In this document: positions 9,362-17,752 of the stretch, piece by piece
How the letters are laid out: every line of letters starts with the position of its first letter
Numbering within the stretch: position 1 is the stretch's first letter
Assembly (NCBI RefSeq): GCF_000411255.1
Contig: NZ_KE150413.1
Span: 2,084,580-2,148,579 of the forward strand
Direction of reading: 5' to 3'
DNA from: Paenibacillus sp. HGH0039
GTDB taxonomy: Bacteria; Bacillota; Bacilli; Paenibacillales; NBRC-103111
DNA: 64,000 bases
Made by a program: the position numbers and the translations under genes
Notes under the pieces: generated by a model
Databases searched by the model: none
What the model saw: the letters and a program-made list of their open reading frames with translations, nothing else
Told to the model about the DNA's origin: nothing

Positions 9362-9643
9362 GTGTTTTTCATCAAGATTCTTGTCCTATATCTTCTTGTC
9401 GTTAATCTTGTCGCATACGTCTGGATGGGCGCCGACAAACGCAGAGCGCGCAGCGGGGAATGGCGGGTACCGGAGAAGCGGTTGTTCCTGACGGCTCTTA
9501 TCGGGGGGGCTCCCGGTATCTGGGCAGGCATGTATGCCTACAAGCACAAAACCAGACATTTCACGTTCAAATACGGAATCCCGCTGCTGCTGATCGTCAA
9601 TGTGATCGTTTTCTGGAAGCTGTTCCGTTTTGTGGGGGAGTGA
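9362..9643 (+). CDS. DUF1294 family small membrane protein
   Basis: A 93-residue protein with an N-terminal membrane helix (KILVLYLLVVNLVAYVW), the family motif MGADKRRAR...WRVPEKRLF, a GG(A)PGIWAGMYAYKHKT core and a C-terminal helix. This arrangement is diagnostic of DUF1294, whose function is unknown. The GTG at 9362 is the only standard start that keeps the first helix, but the AGAGGTG purine stretch overlaps it. Translation may begin a few codons later at a rare codon; the start is therefore uncertain. Confidence 0.75.
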   Translation: MFFIKILVLYLLVVNLVAYVWMGADKRRARSGEWRVPEKRLFLTALIGGAPGIWAGMYAYKHKTRHFTFKYGIPLLLIVNVIVFWKLFRFVGE

Positions 9644-9714
9644 ATTTTCATACCGGGGAGAGCCGGTTTAACGAGACTGGACTCCGTGTGAAGAATAATG
9701 AAGAAAAACTCCAA

Positions 9715-10003
9715 TTGATGTGGTAGAATAAAAAAATACATAGAAACTGTTTCAAAAGGGATTACACAGGTACAGTGACAGTCGTTAAGCCGGGAGGCCT
9801 CATGAGGCACACCGGCGGAAGAGCAGGGAAGTAAGCCATCCGACTTGACTCCTTGAACCAAACACCCTATGATGGAAAGGCTGCCGTCCGCTGCTGCTCG
9901 CGGATGGCTTTATGCTGTGGACTTCAATCCCCGGCTCTCGGCGCGATGCGCCCTGATTTCGGCCGGAAACGCACATTCTTTTTAACGACCGGAGGAGATC
10001 GTG
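9715..10003 (+). promoter_or_regulatory. Extended -10 promoter and long structured leader
   Basis: TGGTAGAAT at 9721-9729 is a good extended -10 element, predicting a start near 9736 and an untranslated leader of about 265 bases. The leader contains nested helices: GCCGG and CCGGC flanking GCCT-CATG-AGGC around 9790-9815, then further GC-rich pairs. I compared it by eye with M-box, ydaO, SAM, TPP, cobalamin, lysine, glycine and yybP-ykoY consensus elements and found no match. It leads to the small gene at 10004. Confidence 0.4.
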
Positions 10004-10249
10004 ATGGACCATACATTTCTGATCGTCAAAGTGGCGGAACAGGAACAATTACATACGGTGATCCGAACCTTGAAACAACATATGCTGGCTCCTCTGCTGG
10101 CCTGGAAAACGCCCGGGAAGAGACACCGGTCCCATCTGATTCTGCGCGGGGATCTCGCCCGTTTGACGGAGGCCAAACTATTGCTGGGCGGATTGATGTC
10201 GGCTCAAAGCATCGAGATGGATTTTCAGGTGCTGATGCTCGCGTCGTAG
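10004..10249 (+). CDS. Small hypothetical protein, 81 aa
   Basis: Not recognised. An 81-residue soluble protein with alternating hydrophobic strands (TFLIVKV, SHLILRG, FQVLMLAS) and helices, reminiscent in size and pattern of a small ferredoxin-like or PII-like alpha/beta fold; that is only a guess. The ATG at 10004 follows a strong GGAGGAG site; the preceding GTG is too close to it. It lies behind an unusually long leader (9736-10003). Confidence 0.6.
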   Translation: MDHTFLIVKVAEQEQLHTVIRTLKQHMLAPLLAWKTPGKRHRSHLILRGDLARLTEAKLLLGGLMSAQSIEMDFQVLMLAS

Positions 10250-10360
10250 CGCATTTTCCGAGTTTCGCGCGTCCGGGATGAAGCCCCGTAAGGTTGTCAG
10301 TCCAAGACCGGTATGCTATGGTGGACATACATCCTTTTTTTGAAGGGGGCGCCAGACGGA

Positions 10361-10750
10361 ATGAATCCCGATTTTATTTCCATCCAGATGACAGACGGCG
10401 AATTGAAATATTCCCATAAGAAAAATGGTCTGGGACTCACGGTCACGACGAAAGAACTCATCGTCCAGAAACCCCACGTCAATTACTATATCCCTTTGCA
10501 GGCGATTCTCAGCATCGTGCCGTTCGAAGCCAAAGGACGCACGCTCACGTTGTCTTCCCGGAACGGAGGCGGGAGCGAGCTGACCTCGATGTCAGCGGGC
10601 CTTCCGCATTACAGGCTTAGCGTCAGCGGCGTAAGGCTTCATAACCGAAGCGGCATCTTTACGATGGGCGCGGTGGAATTCATCGTTCCGCTGCGCGACG
10701 AACTGCTGCTCACCATCTCGCGGTTGAGCGGTCTTCACGCCGTCGAGTAA
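10361..10750 (+). CDS. Hypothetical protein, 129 aa
   Basis: Not recognised. The protein has beta-rich character with a likely PH-like or GRAM-like pattern (short strands such as LTVTTKELIVQ, ILSIVPFEAK, FIVPLRDELLLTIS), but there is no diagnostic motif. The ATG at 10361 is chosen because GAAGGGGGC lies about 10 bases upstream; an upstream in-frame ATG at 10313 has no such site. It lies 111 bases after the 81-residue gene and may share its transcript. A strong terminator follows. Confidence 0.55.
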   Translation: MNPDFISIQMTDGELKYSHKKNGLGLTVTTKELIVQKPHVNYYIPLQAILSIVPFEAKGRTLTLSSRNGGGSELTSMSAGLPHYRLSVSGVRLHNRSGIFTMGAVEFIVPLRDELLLTISRLSGLHAVE

Positions 10751-10801
10751 TCGTCTCAAGCGCAAGCGCGTACGAGCCGGAGCACCGGGAAAAGCACATA
10801 C

Positions 10802-10849
10802 AAAACCCCCGCAGGAAAGCCTTACGGCCTTGAAACTGCGGGGGTTTTT
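10802..10849 (+). terminator. Strong intrinsic terminator
   Basis: A 13-bp stem (AAAACCCCCGCAG with CTGCGGGGGTTTT) has a 21-base loop and a T tail. It ends the transcript of the small genes at 10004 and 10361. Confidence 0.9.
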
Positions 10850-10926
10850 GCATAGCCGGTCCCGGTGGATGGAGCGTCCGTGCCTTGCCGGGCTAAAGCC
10901 GCCGTAGGCAATCTTCAGCAGAAGGC

Positions 10927-11139
10927 TCAGGCTCTGTCCGGAGAGGATTCGGGCCGGTAGCCGGCTTCCGCTTGCGCCTCCTCGCCCAAGCCATCGTCGT
11001 CTTCGATGGTTCCGGCTTCGTAAGACTGGAGGAACTGCTCTTGGGTCAGTTCCGTTCCCTGCGCGGAGGAAGCTTCCGCGGAATCCAAGGACGAACTCGG
11101 GGCGCCCAATACGAAGTTGGGATCGTGATTGTCGGTCAT
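10927..11139 (-). CDS. Small acidic hydrophilic protein, 70 aa
   Basis: Not recognised. The 70-residue product is rich in Asp, Glu, Ser and Ala, has no hydrophobic core and is probably disordered. The ATG at 11139 has AAAGGAG nine bases upstream; another ATG directly after that site (11148) is too close. It lies downstream of the aromatic-acid exporter gene but is separated from it by the hairpin at 11224-11270. Real expression is supported only by the good ribosome binding site and the clean frame. Confidence 0.5.
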   Translation of the reverse strand: MTDNHDPNFVLGAPSSSLDSAEASSAQGTELTQEQFLQSYEAGTIEDDDGLGEEAQAEAGYRPESSPDRA

Positions 11140-11223
11140 AGGGACCATCTCCTTTAAAAAGCCTCCGCAGAGAGGCCGTGATGGGCTTTAGTATGTTCCG
11201 GGTCCGACCGGATTATAAAAAAG

Positions 11224-11270
11224 AAAAAACAGGCGGGACCTTAAAAAAACTTAAGTCCCGTCTGTTTTTC
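11224..11270. terminator. Terminator overlapping the end of the exporter gene
   Basis: A 14-bp stem (AAAACAGGCGGGAC with GTCCCGTCTGTTTT, one wobble) has T-runs on both strands. The minus-strand stop codon at 11241 lies inside the hairpin, so the gene and terminator overlap. Confidence 0.85.
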
Positions 11271-12296
11271 GTTTTCGTCCGCGCCTTTGAAAAATTGCTC
11301 GACCAGTTTGTCCAGACGCACGATTTGGTGACCGTAGTCATAGATCCCGGAGGCGACCACAACGAGCCGGTGCAGGTCCCCGGTACTGCTGGAGGCGTCC
11401 GTAATGAGTCTCAGGAAGGCGTCGTTCTTGAGATCCATCGCTTCGAGCTTCTCGTAGGACTCGTTCTTGTATTTCTTCTCGAATTTCATAAGGACATACT
11501 CGTGGTATTGAGTAAGGGCTTCCAAATGCTCGTCAACAAACGCGTTCATGTTTGGAGTGCGCGATGCTTGGAAATAATGCTCTTCGACCAGCTGTAAAAT
11601 ATCCACGCCTTTGCGCAGGGTGTGAAGCATCTGCTTGTAGACGACAAGGCGCTTGGACTGGCTGTATTTCAGCCGTTTGAGTTTTTTCTGCTCTTCTTCG
11701 AAGAGCTTGTATTTCTCCTCCAGGCGGAACAGCGCGCCTACGACACCGTCTTTCGTTTCCTGAAAAACGGATTCTTTCATTTCATTGGAGATGACCGTCC
11801 TCTGAAGAGGCGATATCTGACTGAAGACCCCGTGAACTTCTTCCATAAACCGTTTCTGCCAATTAGGCGGGAAAAAAAGCACGTTAATGACGAAAGCGGA
11901 CCCGACTCCGAGCGAGGTGAGCAGGAACCGGTTAACGGCGAACCACCAGTGGCCGCCGGAAGCATCCATCACGGCGATAACCGTTACGAGGGTGAGGCCG
12001 ATGTTCGCTTCCATTTTCATTTTAAGACAGATCATGATGGCCAGAATACAAACGACCCCGATCGCGATCGGGTGCTTGGGAAAAAACGTACCGGCGACGA
12101 GGGCGAGCGCGGCTCCCAGTGTGTTGGTTTGCAGCTGATCGAGAAAATAACGCCAGGAGCGGTAAATGGACGGCTGCAGGGCGAAAATCGCGGCAACCGC
12201 GGCAATAACCGGGGCGGTCGTATGCAAAAGCATACTTAAGTACAAAGCTAGAGTGACGGCCATGCCCGTCTTTAACATTCTGGCTCCGAACGTCAC
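11241..12296 (-). CDS. Aromatic acid exporter family protein (ArAE/FUSC type)
   Basis: A 351-residue inner-membrane protein. The N-terminal half carries about five or six membrane segments (residues 10-160), and the C-terminal half is charged and helical (residues 165-345), matching the two-part ArAE_1 architecture of YgaE/YqjA-like Bacillus proteins. The family is proposed to export aromatic carboxylic acids; the substrate here is unknown. It starts with GTG at 12296, nine bases after AAGGGAG; an ATG two bases upstream would run straight into a stop. It ends inside a terminator. No regulator is adjacent. Confidence 0.8.
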   Translation of the reverse strand: MTFGARMLKTGMAVTLALYLSMLLHTTAPVIAAVAAIFALQPSIYRSWRYFLDQLQTNTLGAALALVAGTFFPKHPIAIGVVCILAIMICLKMKMEANIGLTLVTVIAVMDASGGHWWFAVNRFLLTSLGVGSAFVINVLFFPPNWQKRFMEEVHGVFSQISPLQRTVISNEMKESVFQETKDGVVGALFRLEEKYKLFEEEQKKLKRLKYSQSKRLVVYKQMLHTLRKGVDILQLVEEHYFQASRTPNMNAFVDEHLEALTQYHEYVLMKFEKKYKNESYEKLEAMDLKNDAFLRLITDASSSTGDLHRLVVVASGIYDYGHQIVRLDKLVEQFFKGADENEKQTGLKFF

Positions 12297-12506
12297 ATGC
12301 AGTAACTCCCTTCAGATGGTTCGAGATGACGAACTCATTATCGCATTGCAGGTGCAGCCGAGTCAATCGGCCGGGGAATTCCCGGCGGGACGGGCTATAT
12401 AAGCGCCTTGGAAATGTAAAACGTGTCCGATGAAAGGTAAATGCTGTTAGTTTCACATACCCGCAGGAACGGTTATTGAAAAGGTGTAGAGGCTGGGAGG
12501 CGTATT

Positions 12507-13226
12507 ATGGAGCTACTGTTAATCGTCATCTATTTGGGGATCGTCCTGCTCGTTATCGAAATTTCGGCGGTATTGATGATGCTCACCGGGCTTGACAACG
12601 AAATTGCCCGCTTTCAAGTCACTTCCCTGCTGACAGGCACGGGCTTCACCACACAGGAATCCGAGCTTATTATCCGGCATCCGGTTCGCAGGCGAATCGG
12701 TATTTTTTTGATTTTATTCGGCGTGTTCTCTCTTGCCGTCATCATTACGCTGGTGTCCAACCTGCTCGAAAAGCGGTTCAGGCTGCCGGAGCTGCTGGTC
12801 ATAACGGGTATTCTGGCTTTTCTGCTGGTTATCTTAAAAGTAAAACCGATGCAAAAACGGCTGAGCAAAAAACTTCATGCGCCTCTGGAGGAAGACGAGG
12901 GCGTGGAGGAGCTGCCGGTAAGCGAACTGCTGTATAATGACGAAGAAGACTGGATCATTGATATTCCCGTTATCGAAAATTCCGAGTACGAGCATTGTCA
13001 TATCGACGATCTGTGCACGGCCGATGAAGACATTAACCTGCTCTTTGTCCAGCGGGGGCCGTTAAGAATCCGGAGACGGAGTGAGAATTCCGATACCCGC
13101 ATTGAAGCGGGCGATGTTCTGTACGTATACGGGAACAAAAAGCAGATCTCCGAAAAATTCAGCAAAGAATTGGAGCATCGGCATGAAAATCTGGTAGACG
13201 AAAATAAGACGGTCTCTCTCTTATAA
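12507..13226 (+). CDS. TrkA-C (RCK_C) domain membrane protein
   Basis: A 239-residue protein. Residues 3-28, 65-88 and 96-112 look like membrane helices; FQVTSLLTGTGFTTQESELI (about 36-56) resembles the selectivity-loop region of TrkH/Ktr channels. The C-terminal part (about 150-220, ending IEAGDVLYVYGNKKQISEKF) is a TrkA-C/RCK_C domain. RCK_C domains regulate cation transporters and in Firmicutes often bind c-di-AMP. The exact function is unknown; a K+ or other ion transport regulator is inferred. The ATG follows GGGAGG. It is monocistronic, 68 bases before the SLH gene. Confidence 0.72.
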   Translation: MELLLIVIYLGIVLLVIEISAVLMMLTGLDNEIARFQVTSLLTGTGFTTQESELIIRHPVRRRIGIFLILFGVFSLAVIITLVSNLLEKRFRLPELLVITGILAFLLVILKVKPMQKRLSKKLHAPLEEDEGVEELPVSELLYNDEEDWIIDIPVIENSEYEHCHIDDLCTADEDINLLFVQRGPLRIRRRSENSDTRIEAGDVLYVYGNKKQISEKFSKELEHRHENLVDENKTVSLL

Positions 13227-13294
13227 CGAAACTATTCCTTCTCCCATGCGTTAAATAATATGGAAAAGTCTAACAGGTGGAGAGAGGGAATTAG

Positions 13295-15646
13295 ATGAAC
13301 GACAAACGCGCGTCCCGCTTGCGTAAAGCGGGTATGCTTACGGTGGCCGGCTCTCTTGGAGTCGGTCTTCTGCTGCCCGGCATGACAAATGCGGCGAATG
13401 ACTCCGCTCCGGCGTACAGGTTTCAGGAAGACGCGAAAATCGTGTCCGGAAGCGGACCGGTCCCGTCGGCCGATCCCTCAGGCAGCGCCAAGCGGGAGAA
13501 AGAGGCAAAGATTACAAAGGAACAGGCGATCGACAGACTGAGGGAATTATTTCCCGACCTGAAAAATGCGGAAGTATCGTCTGCGAGCCTAGGTGAGTCG
13601 ACAGTTCGCTATCCCCCTGTTCCGAGGCTTGTATGGACCCTATCCTGGTCCGTGACGAAGGGGAATTCCACTTCTTCCTTTCACAGTGTGGTGGATGCCT
13701 TGACAGGAGATGTTTGGTCGACTTCATTTCCCGGAGAATGGATTAAAGAGGAAGAGAGCTTTTATCCGCCGGCAGTCAACCAGGAGAAAGCTGCCCAGAT
13801 CGCGCTGGAGCTTGTGAAAAAGGCGATTCCGTCCTTGCAAAACGATATGCTGGAACCCTCTCTTTCCTACGGTTCGCAAAGCGCGCTTTTCGGTCCGGTC
13901 CTGTACGATTTTTCATTCAGACGTAAAGTGAACGGTCTGTTTGTCGATTTCGAAGGCATCAACGTTCAGGTGAGGGGGGACGGCCGGGTTACGGGGCTGC
14001 AAGCCAGTCTGCACAAAAGCTCGTATCCTTCCCCGACTCCCAAAATAAGCGAGCGGGAAGTCGCGGCCAAATATAAGAAGGATTTTGCGGTCGACTTGCA
14101 ATATGTGAAGCTTCAGAACGGATCGGGCCCAAAAGAATGGATACTCGGTTATGTGCGGAACCCGTTATTTTATGCCCCTGTCGACGCTCAAACCGGAGAG
14201 TATGTTTTTGAAGGACTGTATGCCGCGTACGGCACTTCGGCCTACGCGGATGTCCCGAAAACAGGAGCTTCTTTCAAAGCGCATACGGGAGCACCGTTAA
14301 GTGCGGAGCAAGCCGCGGAACTCGTAAAAGCGACGGGTTACGTTCCGGAGGGAAGCAACCTTGTCCAGAAGTCCGAGCAGGAAGGCTGGCGTACGCCGGG
14401 GCAGCTCGTCTGGAGTCTGAATTGGAAGGACGAGAACGGAAACGATACCCATGCGATTGTCGACACCCGGACGAGTCAAATCCTGGAACTTAGCGAGAAC
14501 GGGATTTATCCGCCCTGGAACCAAAATCCTACTGTGAAGCCGCGAAGCATACCGACGGAATCCGCGGATGCGAAAGCGCTCCAATTGTTTGACGAACTCG
14601 TTCCACAGGCTTCTGAAAATTGGAAACTGGTGAAGAAGAACAGTGCGGTAAAGGACAACGCCTCCTCTAAGAAAAACGAACCGTTTACGTACCAGTTTCA
14701 GCGGGTCTATAAGGGGATTCCCGTCCAGGATCAGCAGATTATCCTTCATTTGAACGGAGACGGAAGTCTCTATACCCTCCAGCTTCCCTATGAGCAGGAA
14801 GCGATTGAGGAAGCTTTGAAGGCGGTGAAGCCTGCTGTCGTAACGAAGGAAGAGGCGTTGAAGCGGCTCCAGGCTGACGGCCGGGTGAGCTTGTCCTATA
14901 CGATGAACGGAGCGTTTTATACGGGCGGCGGCGACGATAAGGAAAGAAAACTGCTGCTTGTCTACCGGCAAGGTTCTGAGGCAGAGTCGGCCTGGCAGGT
15001 GCTCGATGCCGCGTCCGGTAAGCTGCGTGATTTGAGGCCGGTCCCGGCGGCCGCCAAGCCGTCCGAGGGGAAAGATATTACGGGGCACTGGGCGCAAAAA
15101 GAGTTGGCGGAGCTCGTCCGTCTCCAAGTTCTCGTTCCGGATGCGGACGGTAATCTGAACCCGGATGCCGTTCTTACTTACGGAGACTGGCTGACGATGT
15201 TCACCCGCGGAATCAGGCCGGATTCGTATTACGGAGAGAGCTACCGGAAGGCTGAGGCACTTTATGCGGATGTGCAGCCGGGGAGCCCGTACTACAGGGC
15301 CGTCAGTCTGCTGACGGATATCAACCGGTTGCAGCCGGACCCGGACAGGAAGCTCGGCGTGGATGAGCCTTTTACGCGGGAGAAGCTGGCATCGGCGCTT
15401 GTGAACGAGCTCCGGTACGAGAAACTGTCGTCCTTGCTGGATAAGCCGCTCGGCAAGCTTGCCGTCACAGATGAAGGCAGCGTCAAAAACAAAGCCGATG
15501 TTTTCCTCGTCATGAAGCTGGGCCTGCTGCAGGATATCGGAGGCGAATTCCGACCGCAGGATGCAGTAACGCGGGCGCAGGCGGCCGTCGTTCTGATGAG
15601 GATGGCGGGGCTTCAAGGCAAAACGGATCAGCCGATAGCTTATTAA
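13295..15646 (+). CDS. YcdB/YcdC-repeat cell-surface protein with C-terminal SLH domains
   Basis: A 783-residue secreted protein. Residues 1-33 form a Sec signal peptide (basic start, hydrophobic core, cleavage near NAANDS). Two or three YcdB/PepSY-like repeats follow; blocks such as KEQAIDRLRELFPDL, NQEKAAQIALELVKKAIP, and the recurring WTLSWSV/WSLNWKD pattern are visible to about residue 590. The C-terminal part from DITGHWAQKELAEL carries SLH motifs that bind secondary cell-wall polymer, the last ending DAVTRAQAAVVLMRMAGL. The function of the YcdB region is unknown. The ATG follows GGAGAGAGGG. It is probably monocistronic, with the palindromic terminator at 15875. Confidence 0.85.
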   Translation: MNDKRASRLRKAGMLTVAGSLGVGLLLPGMTNAANDSAPAYRFQEDAKIVSGSGPVPSADPSGSAKREKEAKITKEQAIDRLRELFPDLKNAEVSSASLGESTVRYPPVPRLVWTLSWSVTKGNSTSSFHSVVDALTGDVWSTSFPGEWIKEEESFYPPAVNQEKAAQIALELVKKAIPSLQNDMLEPSLSYGSQSALFGPVLYDFSFRRKVNGLFVDFEGINVQVRGDGRVTGLQASLHKSSYPSPTPKISEREVAAKYKKDFAVDLQYVKLQNGSGPKEWILGYVRNPLFYAPVDAQTGEYVFEGLYAAYGTSAYADVPKTGASFKAHTGAPLSAEQAAELVKATGYVPEGSNLVQKSEQEGWRTPGQLVWSLNWKDENGNDTHAIVDTRTSQILELSENGIYPPWNQNPTVKPRSIPTESADAKALQLFDELVPQASENWKLVKKNSAVKDNASSKKNEPFTYQFQRVYKGIPVQDQQIILHLNGDGSLYTLQLPYEQEAIEEALKAVKPAVVTKEEALKRLQADGRVSLSYTMNGAFYTGGGDDKERKLLLVYRQGSEAESAWQVLDAASGKLRDLRPVPAAAKPSEGKDITGHWAQKELAELVRLQVLVPDADGNLNPDAVLTYGDWLTMFTRGIRPDSYYGESYRKAEALYADVQPGSPYYRAVSLLTDINRLQPDPDRKLGVDEPFTREKLASALVNELRYEKLSSLLDKPLGKLAVTDEGSVKNKADVFLVMKLGLLQDIGGEFRPQDAVTRAQAAVVLMRMAGLQGKTDQPIAY

Positions 15647-16146
15647 ACGGCGGTAGAGCCTGGGACTAAGACGAAGCAGATCCGGCTTTGCGAGATGAAC
15701 GAAGCGCCGAAATGAGCGATAGGGGCGTAAGCTGGCGCTAAGAGAGAGTGCGGCTCAGTCGTGACATTAACGAAGTCCTAAAGAGTAGTTGAAAAAACGT
15801 TGTAAGATAACGCGAACAATGCGGAGCAAGCGGGGCCCATACAGTCCGGAAATGAGGTTAACATAACGGCATTGAATAAGCCCGGCCTGAATCATTCAGG
15901 CCGGGCTTATTGGGATGCGGTTGTTGATGCCTCGCAGATGAGTCGCGCCGGTATAGTCCATGACCGGCTGGATAGGAGTCGGCTTACACCCAGGCTACGC
16001 GGCTGGCGTTGAAAGCACGGCTTCGGTGTGCGATGGAACCTGACGCACCAGACACGCGGCTGACCTGCCGCCGCTTGGCACCGCATCGCGCGTTTGAAAC
16101 ACGAACGCTGCGGAGACTCCAAGCCGCTGCCGGACCTGCGCGGCGG
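15647..16146. other. Intergenic region of unclear content
   Basis: From 15650 to 15870 the plus strand is purine-rich, with many GCG/AAG/GAG motifs and no reading frame with a ribosome binding site. It has the look of a dispersed intergenic element, but only one copy was noticed in this window. A perfect 37-base palindrome follows at 15875. From 15912 to 16146 I see nothing beyond out-of-frame open stretches. Confidence 0.35.
15875..15911. terminator. Perfect palindromic bidirectional terminator
   Basis: Two 18-base arms (AATAAGCCCGGCCTGAAT and its exact reverse complement) flank a single C. It can serve both the SLH gene (plus) and, more distantly, the acyltransferase (minus). Confidence 0.75.
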
Positions 16147-17226
16147 CTAGTACGTGCTGCGCGCCCGGCCGGGCAGCCTCCGCTGCAGCCAGCGAAGGGC
16201 CCGGGCCGCGTCCGGCTCGATGCAGGGCCGCATGACCGCGGCGAACCAGCGAGTCGACAGCGCGGCCACGATCGCGGCCGCAGCCGCGCATCCCGCCGCA
16301 AGAGCCGCGGCAGCCCCCGCCGCTCCCGCGTCCATCAGCCGGGCGAGCAGCTGCAGGAGCCCGGCTGCGCCCAGCAGCTTGATGGCGGCGCCATGCAGCA
16401 GGAAGACATAGACCGTCCGTCCTCCGAGGACGGTCAAGCGGCTTTCCGCGCGCGGGAGCAGCAGCAGGAACGCGGCCGATGCGGCGGCCTGCGCCGCATA
16501 GCAGCCGAGGCGCAGCATGGTTCCCGCCGCGGCGGGAACGCCGAGCTGCGCGTAGCTGCCGCCGCCGGCGAGCCACTGCGCGGCGGTGTCTGCGCCCGCC
16601 GCGTGCCAGAACGCGGGCAGCGCCAGCAGCAGCAGCGCCGCGGCGGCCCGGATCGCGCGGCGCTGCGGGGCCGTGCGCCGACGGGGCTCCCGTTCTTCCC
16701 GCCAGTAGTATCCGGCGAGGAAGAACGGGAAGAAGACGAGCGTGCGCGTCAAGCCGAGCCACGCGCCCGCTTCCGCCGGCAGGAAGCCGGCTGCCGCGCC
16801 GAGCAGGACGGCGGCGGCCACCGGGTGCTTGAGCCGGGCGAACGGGATGAGCAGAAGCTTCCAGCCGAAATGCGCGGTTAGAAACCAGAGCATCCAATAC
16901 GGGAGCCAGAACGAATACCGGATGCCGGGGCTGTGAAGCCAGAACAGATCCAGGACCGAGTACAGGGTCTGAAAGAAGAGATACTGCAGGGCGATCCGCA
17001 GCATACCGGCTGCCGCCTCGGGTGTCTGCCAGTACTTTTTGGCGAAATAACCGGTTACCAGGACAAACACCGGCAGATGAAAAGTGAAGATGGCGGTCAC
17101 GATAGCTTGCGCTGCCTCCGGCAGAGGGGGAAGGGTAAGCAGCAGGTTGACCAGAACAACCAGCAGAATCAGGAAAAAACGGACATTGGTAAAAAACACG
17201 GCAGTCGGGTTTCGCATAGGAGTCAT
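16147..17226 (-). CDS. Acyltransferase 3 family membrane protein (fucose 4-O-acetylase-like)
   Basis: A 359-residue very hydrophobic protein with about ten membrane helices. It starts with the NVRFFLILLVVLVNLLL helix and contains FHLPVFVLVTGYFAKKY, which matches the conserved region of COG3594/acyltransferase 3 proteins, and LGGRTVYVFLLHG in the later part. Such proteins transfer acetyl or other acyl groups to cell-surface polysaccharides. The C-terminal third is unusually rich in Ala and of very high GC. I placed the start at the ATG at 17226; the ATG at 17217 is possible, and neither has a strong ribosome binding site. It is divergent from the zinc-ribbon operon. Confidence 0.78.
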   Translation of the reverse strand: MTPMRNPTAVFFTNVRFFLILLVVLVNLLLTLPPLPEAAQAIVTAIFTFHLPVFVLVTGYFAKKYWQTPEAAAGMLRIALQYLFFQTLYSVLDLFWLHSPGIRYSFWLPYWMLWFLTAHFGWKLLLIPFARLKHPVAAAVLLGAAAGFLPAEAGAWLGLTRTLVFFPFFLAGYYWREEREPRRRTAPQRRAIRAAAALLLLALPAFWHAAGADTAAQWLAGGGSYAQLGVPAAAGTMLRLGCYAAQAAASAAFLLLLPRAESRLTVLGGRTVYVFLLHGAAIKLLGAAGLLQLLARLMDAGAAGAAAALAAGCAAAAAIVAALSTRWFAAVMRPCIEPDAARALRWLQRRLPGRARSTY

Positions 17227-17351
17227 CTCGCTTTGTGCAAATTTGGTTTTATTACTATAGAAGAAACGCAAGCAGCCAAACCTGCCTGGATGCGGCTGTT
17301 ACGGGAATTTGGCTTTCTAAAGAAAGTATAGAACTTCTTGTTATAAGAGAT

Positions 17352-17367
17352 TGTGATATTATTCACA
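17352..17367. promoter_or_regulatory. FNR/CRP-type operator, site 1
   Basis: TGTGATATTATTCACA matches the TGTGA-N6-TCACA consensus of Bacillus Fnr and of CRP-family regulators exactly. It lies between the divergent acyltransferase and zinc-ribbon genes, about 89 bases upstream of site 2. Confidence 0.6.
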
Positions 17368-17440
17368 TGCCCTTATTAAGTAACGGCTTTCATTATGAAG
17401 AATGCTTGAACATGATTATAATCACTTATTTTGGGCTAAG

Positions 17441-17490
17441 TGTGATAAATATCACATACATCCCTCTTGGGGAGGACTATACTAAAGTCA
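17441..17490 (+). promoter_or_regulatory. FNR-type operator site 2 with promoter at the -41.5 position
   Basis: TGTGATAAATATCACA (17441-17456) is a perfect TGTGA-N6-TCACA palindrome. A -10 box TATACT lies at 17478-17483 with no recognisable -35. Taking a start seven bases after the -10 box (17490), the palindrome centre sits at -41.5, the classical position for activation by FNR/CRP-type regulators. Oxygen-limited activation is inferred. Confidence 0.68.
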
Positions 17491-17528
17491 GAAAGAGAGA
17501 ACAACACACGAAAGAAGGTGAAGGAGCC

Positions 17529-17699
17529 ATGAGAGAGACAGCTGACCCGCAAGTTCAGCAAGGAAGATGCCCGCAGTGTGGTTCCGGTATCCTCGCTGCC
17601 AAAGAAACAGAGTCCCCCTGGGTTTGCGAAGACTGCCGGTTAAAGCCACTGGTATCCAGAGCTGAAGGCTCCGCCGGCTCATCCGATCTTCCTGAATAG
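17529..17699 (+). CDS. Small zinc-ribbon protein 1, 56 aa
   Basis: A 56-residue protein with two CxxC knuckles (C14/C17 and C33/C36) that would bind one zinc or an Fe-S centre. It has a hydrophilic, probably disordered tail. It starts at ATG 17529 after GGTGAAGGAG. It is the first gene after the FNR-type promoter and is followed by a second protein with an almost identical Cys layout and by DoxX. No function is known to me; a redox or metal-handling accessory role is inferred only from context. Confidence 0.72.
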   Translation: MRETADPQVQQGRCPQCGSGILAAKETESPWVCEDCRLKPLVSRAEGSAGSSDLPE

Positions 17700-17709
17700 T
17701 TCAGGAAGA
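17688..17709 (+). terminator. Hairpin overlapping the stop codon of zinc-ribbon gene 1
   Basis: A 9-bp stem (CTTCCTGAA/TTCAGGAAG) closes a TAGT loop containing the stop codon. The following bases are A/G-rich and T's appear only 10 bases later, so it may be a processing or attenuation hairpin, not a full terminator. Confidence 0.4.
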
Positions 17710-17736
17710 AGAAGAAAGCTTTTTACGGCTAACAAT

Positions 17737-17752
17737 GTGAAAATATTCACAA
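17737..17752. promoter_or_regulatory. FNR- or Rex-type operator, site 3
   Basis: TGTGAAAATATTCACA fits TGTGA-N6-TCACA and also the GTGAA-N4-TTCAC core of Rex sites. It is 35 bases before the second zinc-ribbon gene. A possible -10 (TAAAAT, 17754-17759) directly follows it, which would place the box in a repressing position. Which regulator binds is open. Confidence 0.5.

Noticed and set aside
9736-10003. Mg2+ (M-box) or other known riboswitch in the leader
   Set aside because: A short CGTTAAG-like match exists, but the M-box core blocks are missing; other classes compared by eye did not fit.
16009-16881. Plus-strand 290-codon frame opposite the acyltransferase
   Set aside because: Extreme Arg/Ala/Gly content and no ribosome binding site; the minus strand has a clear membrane-protein pattern.
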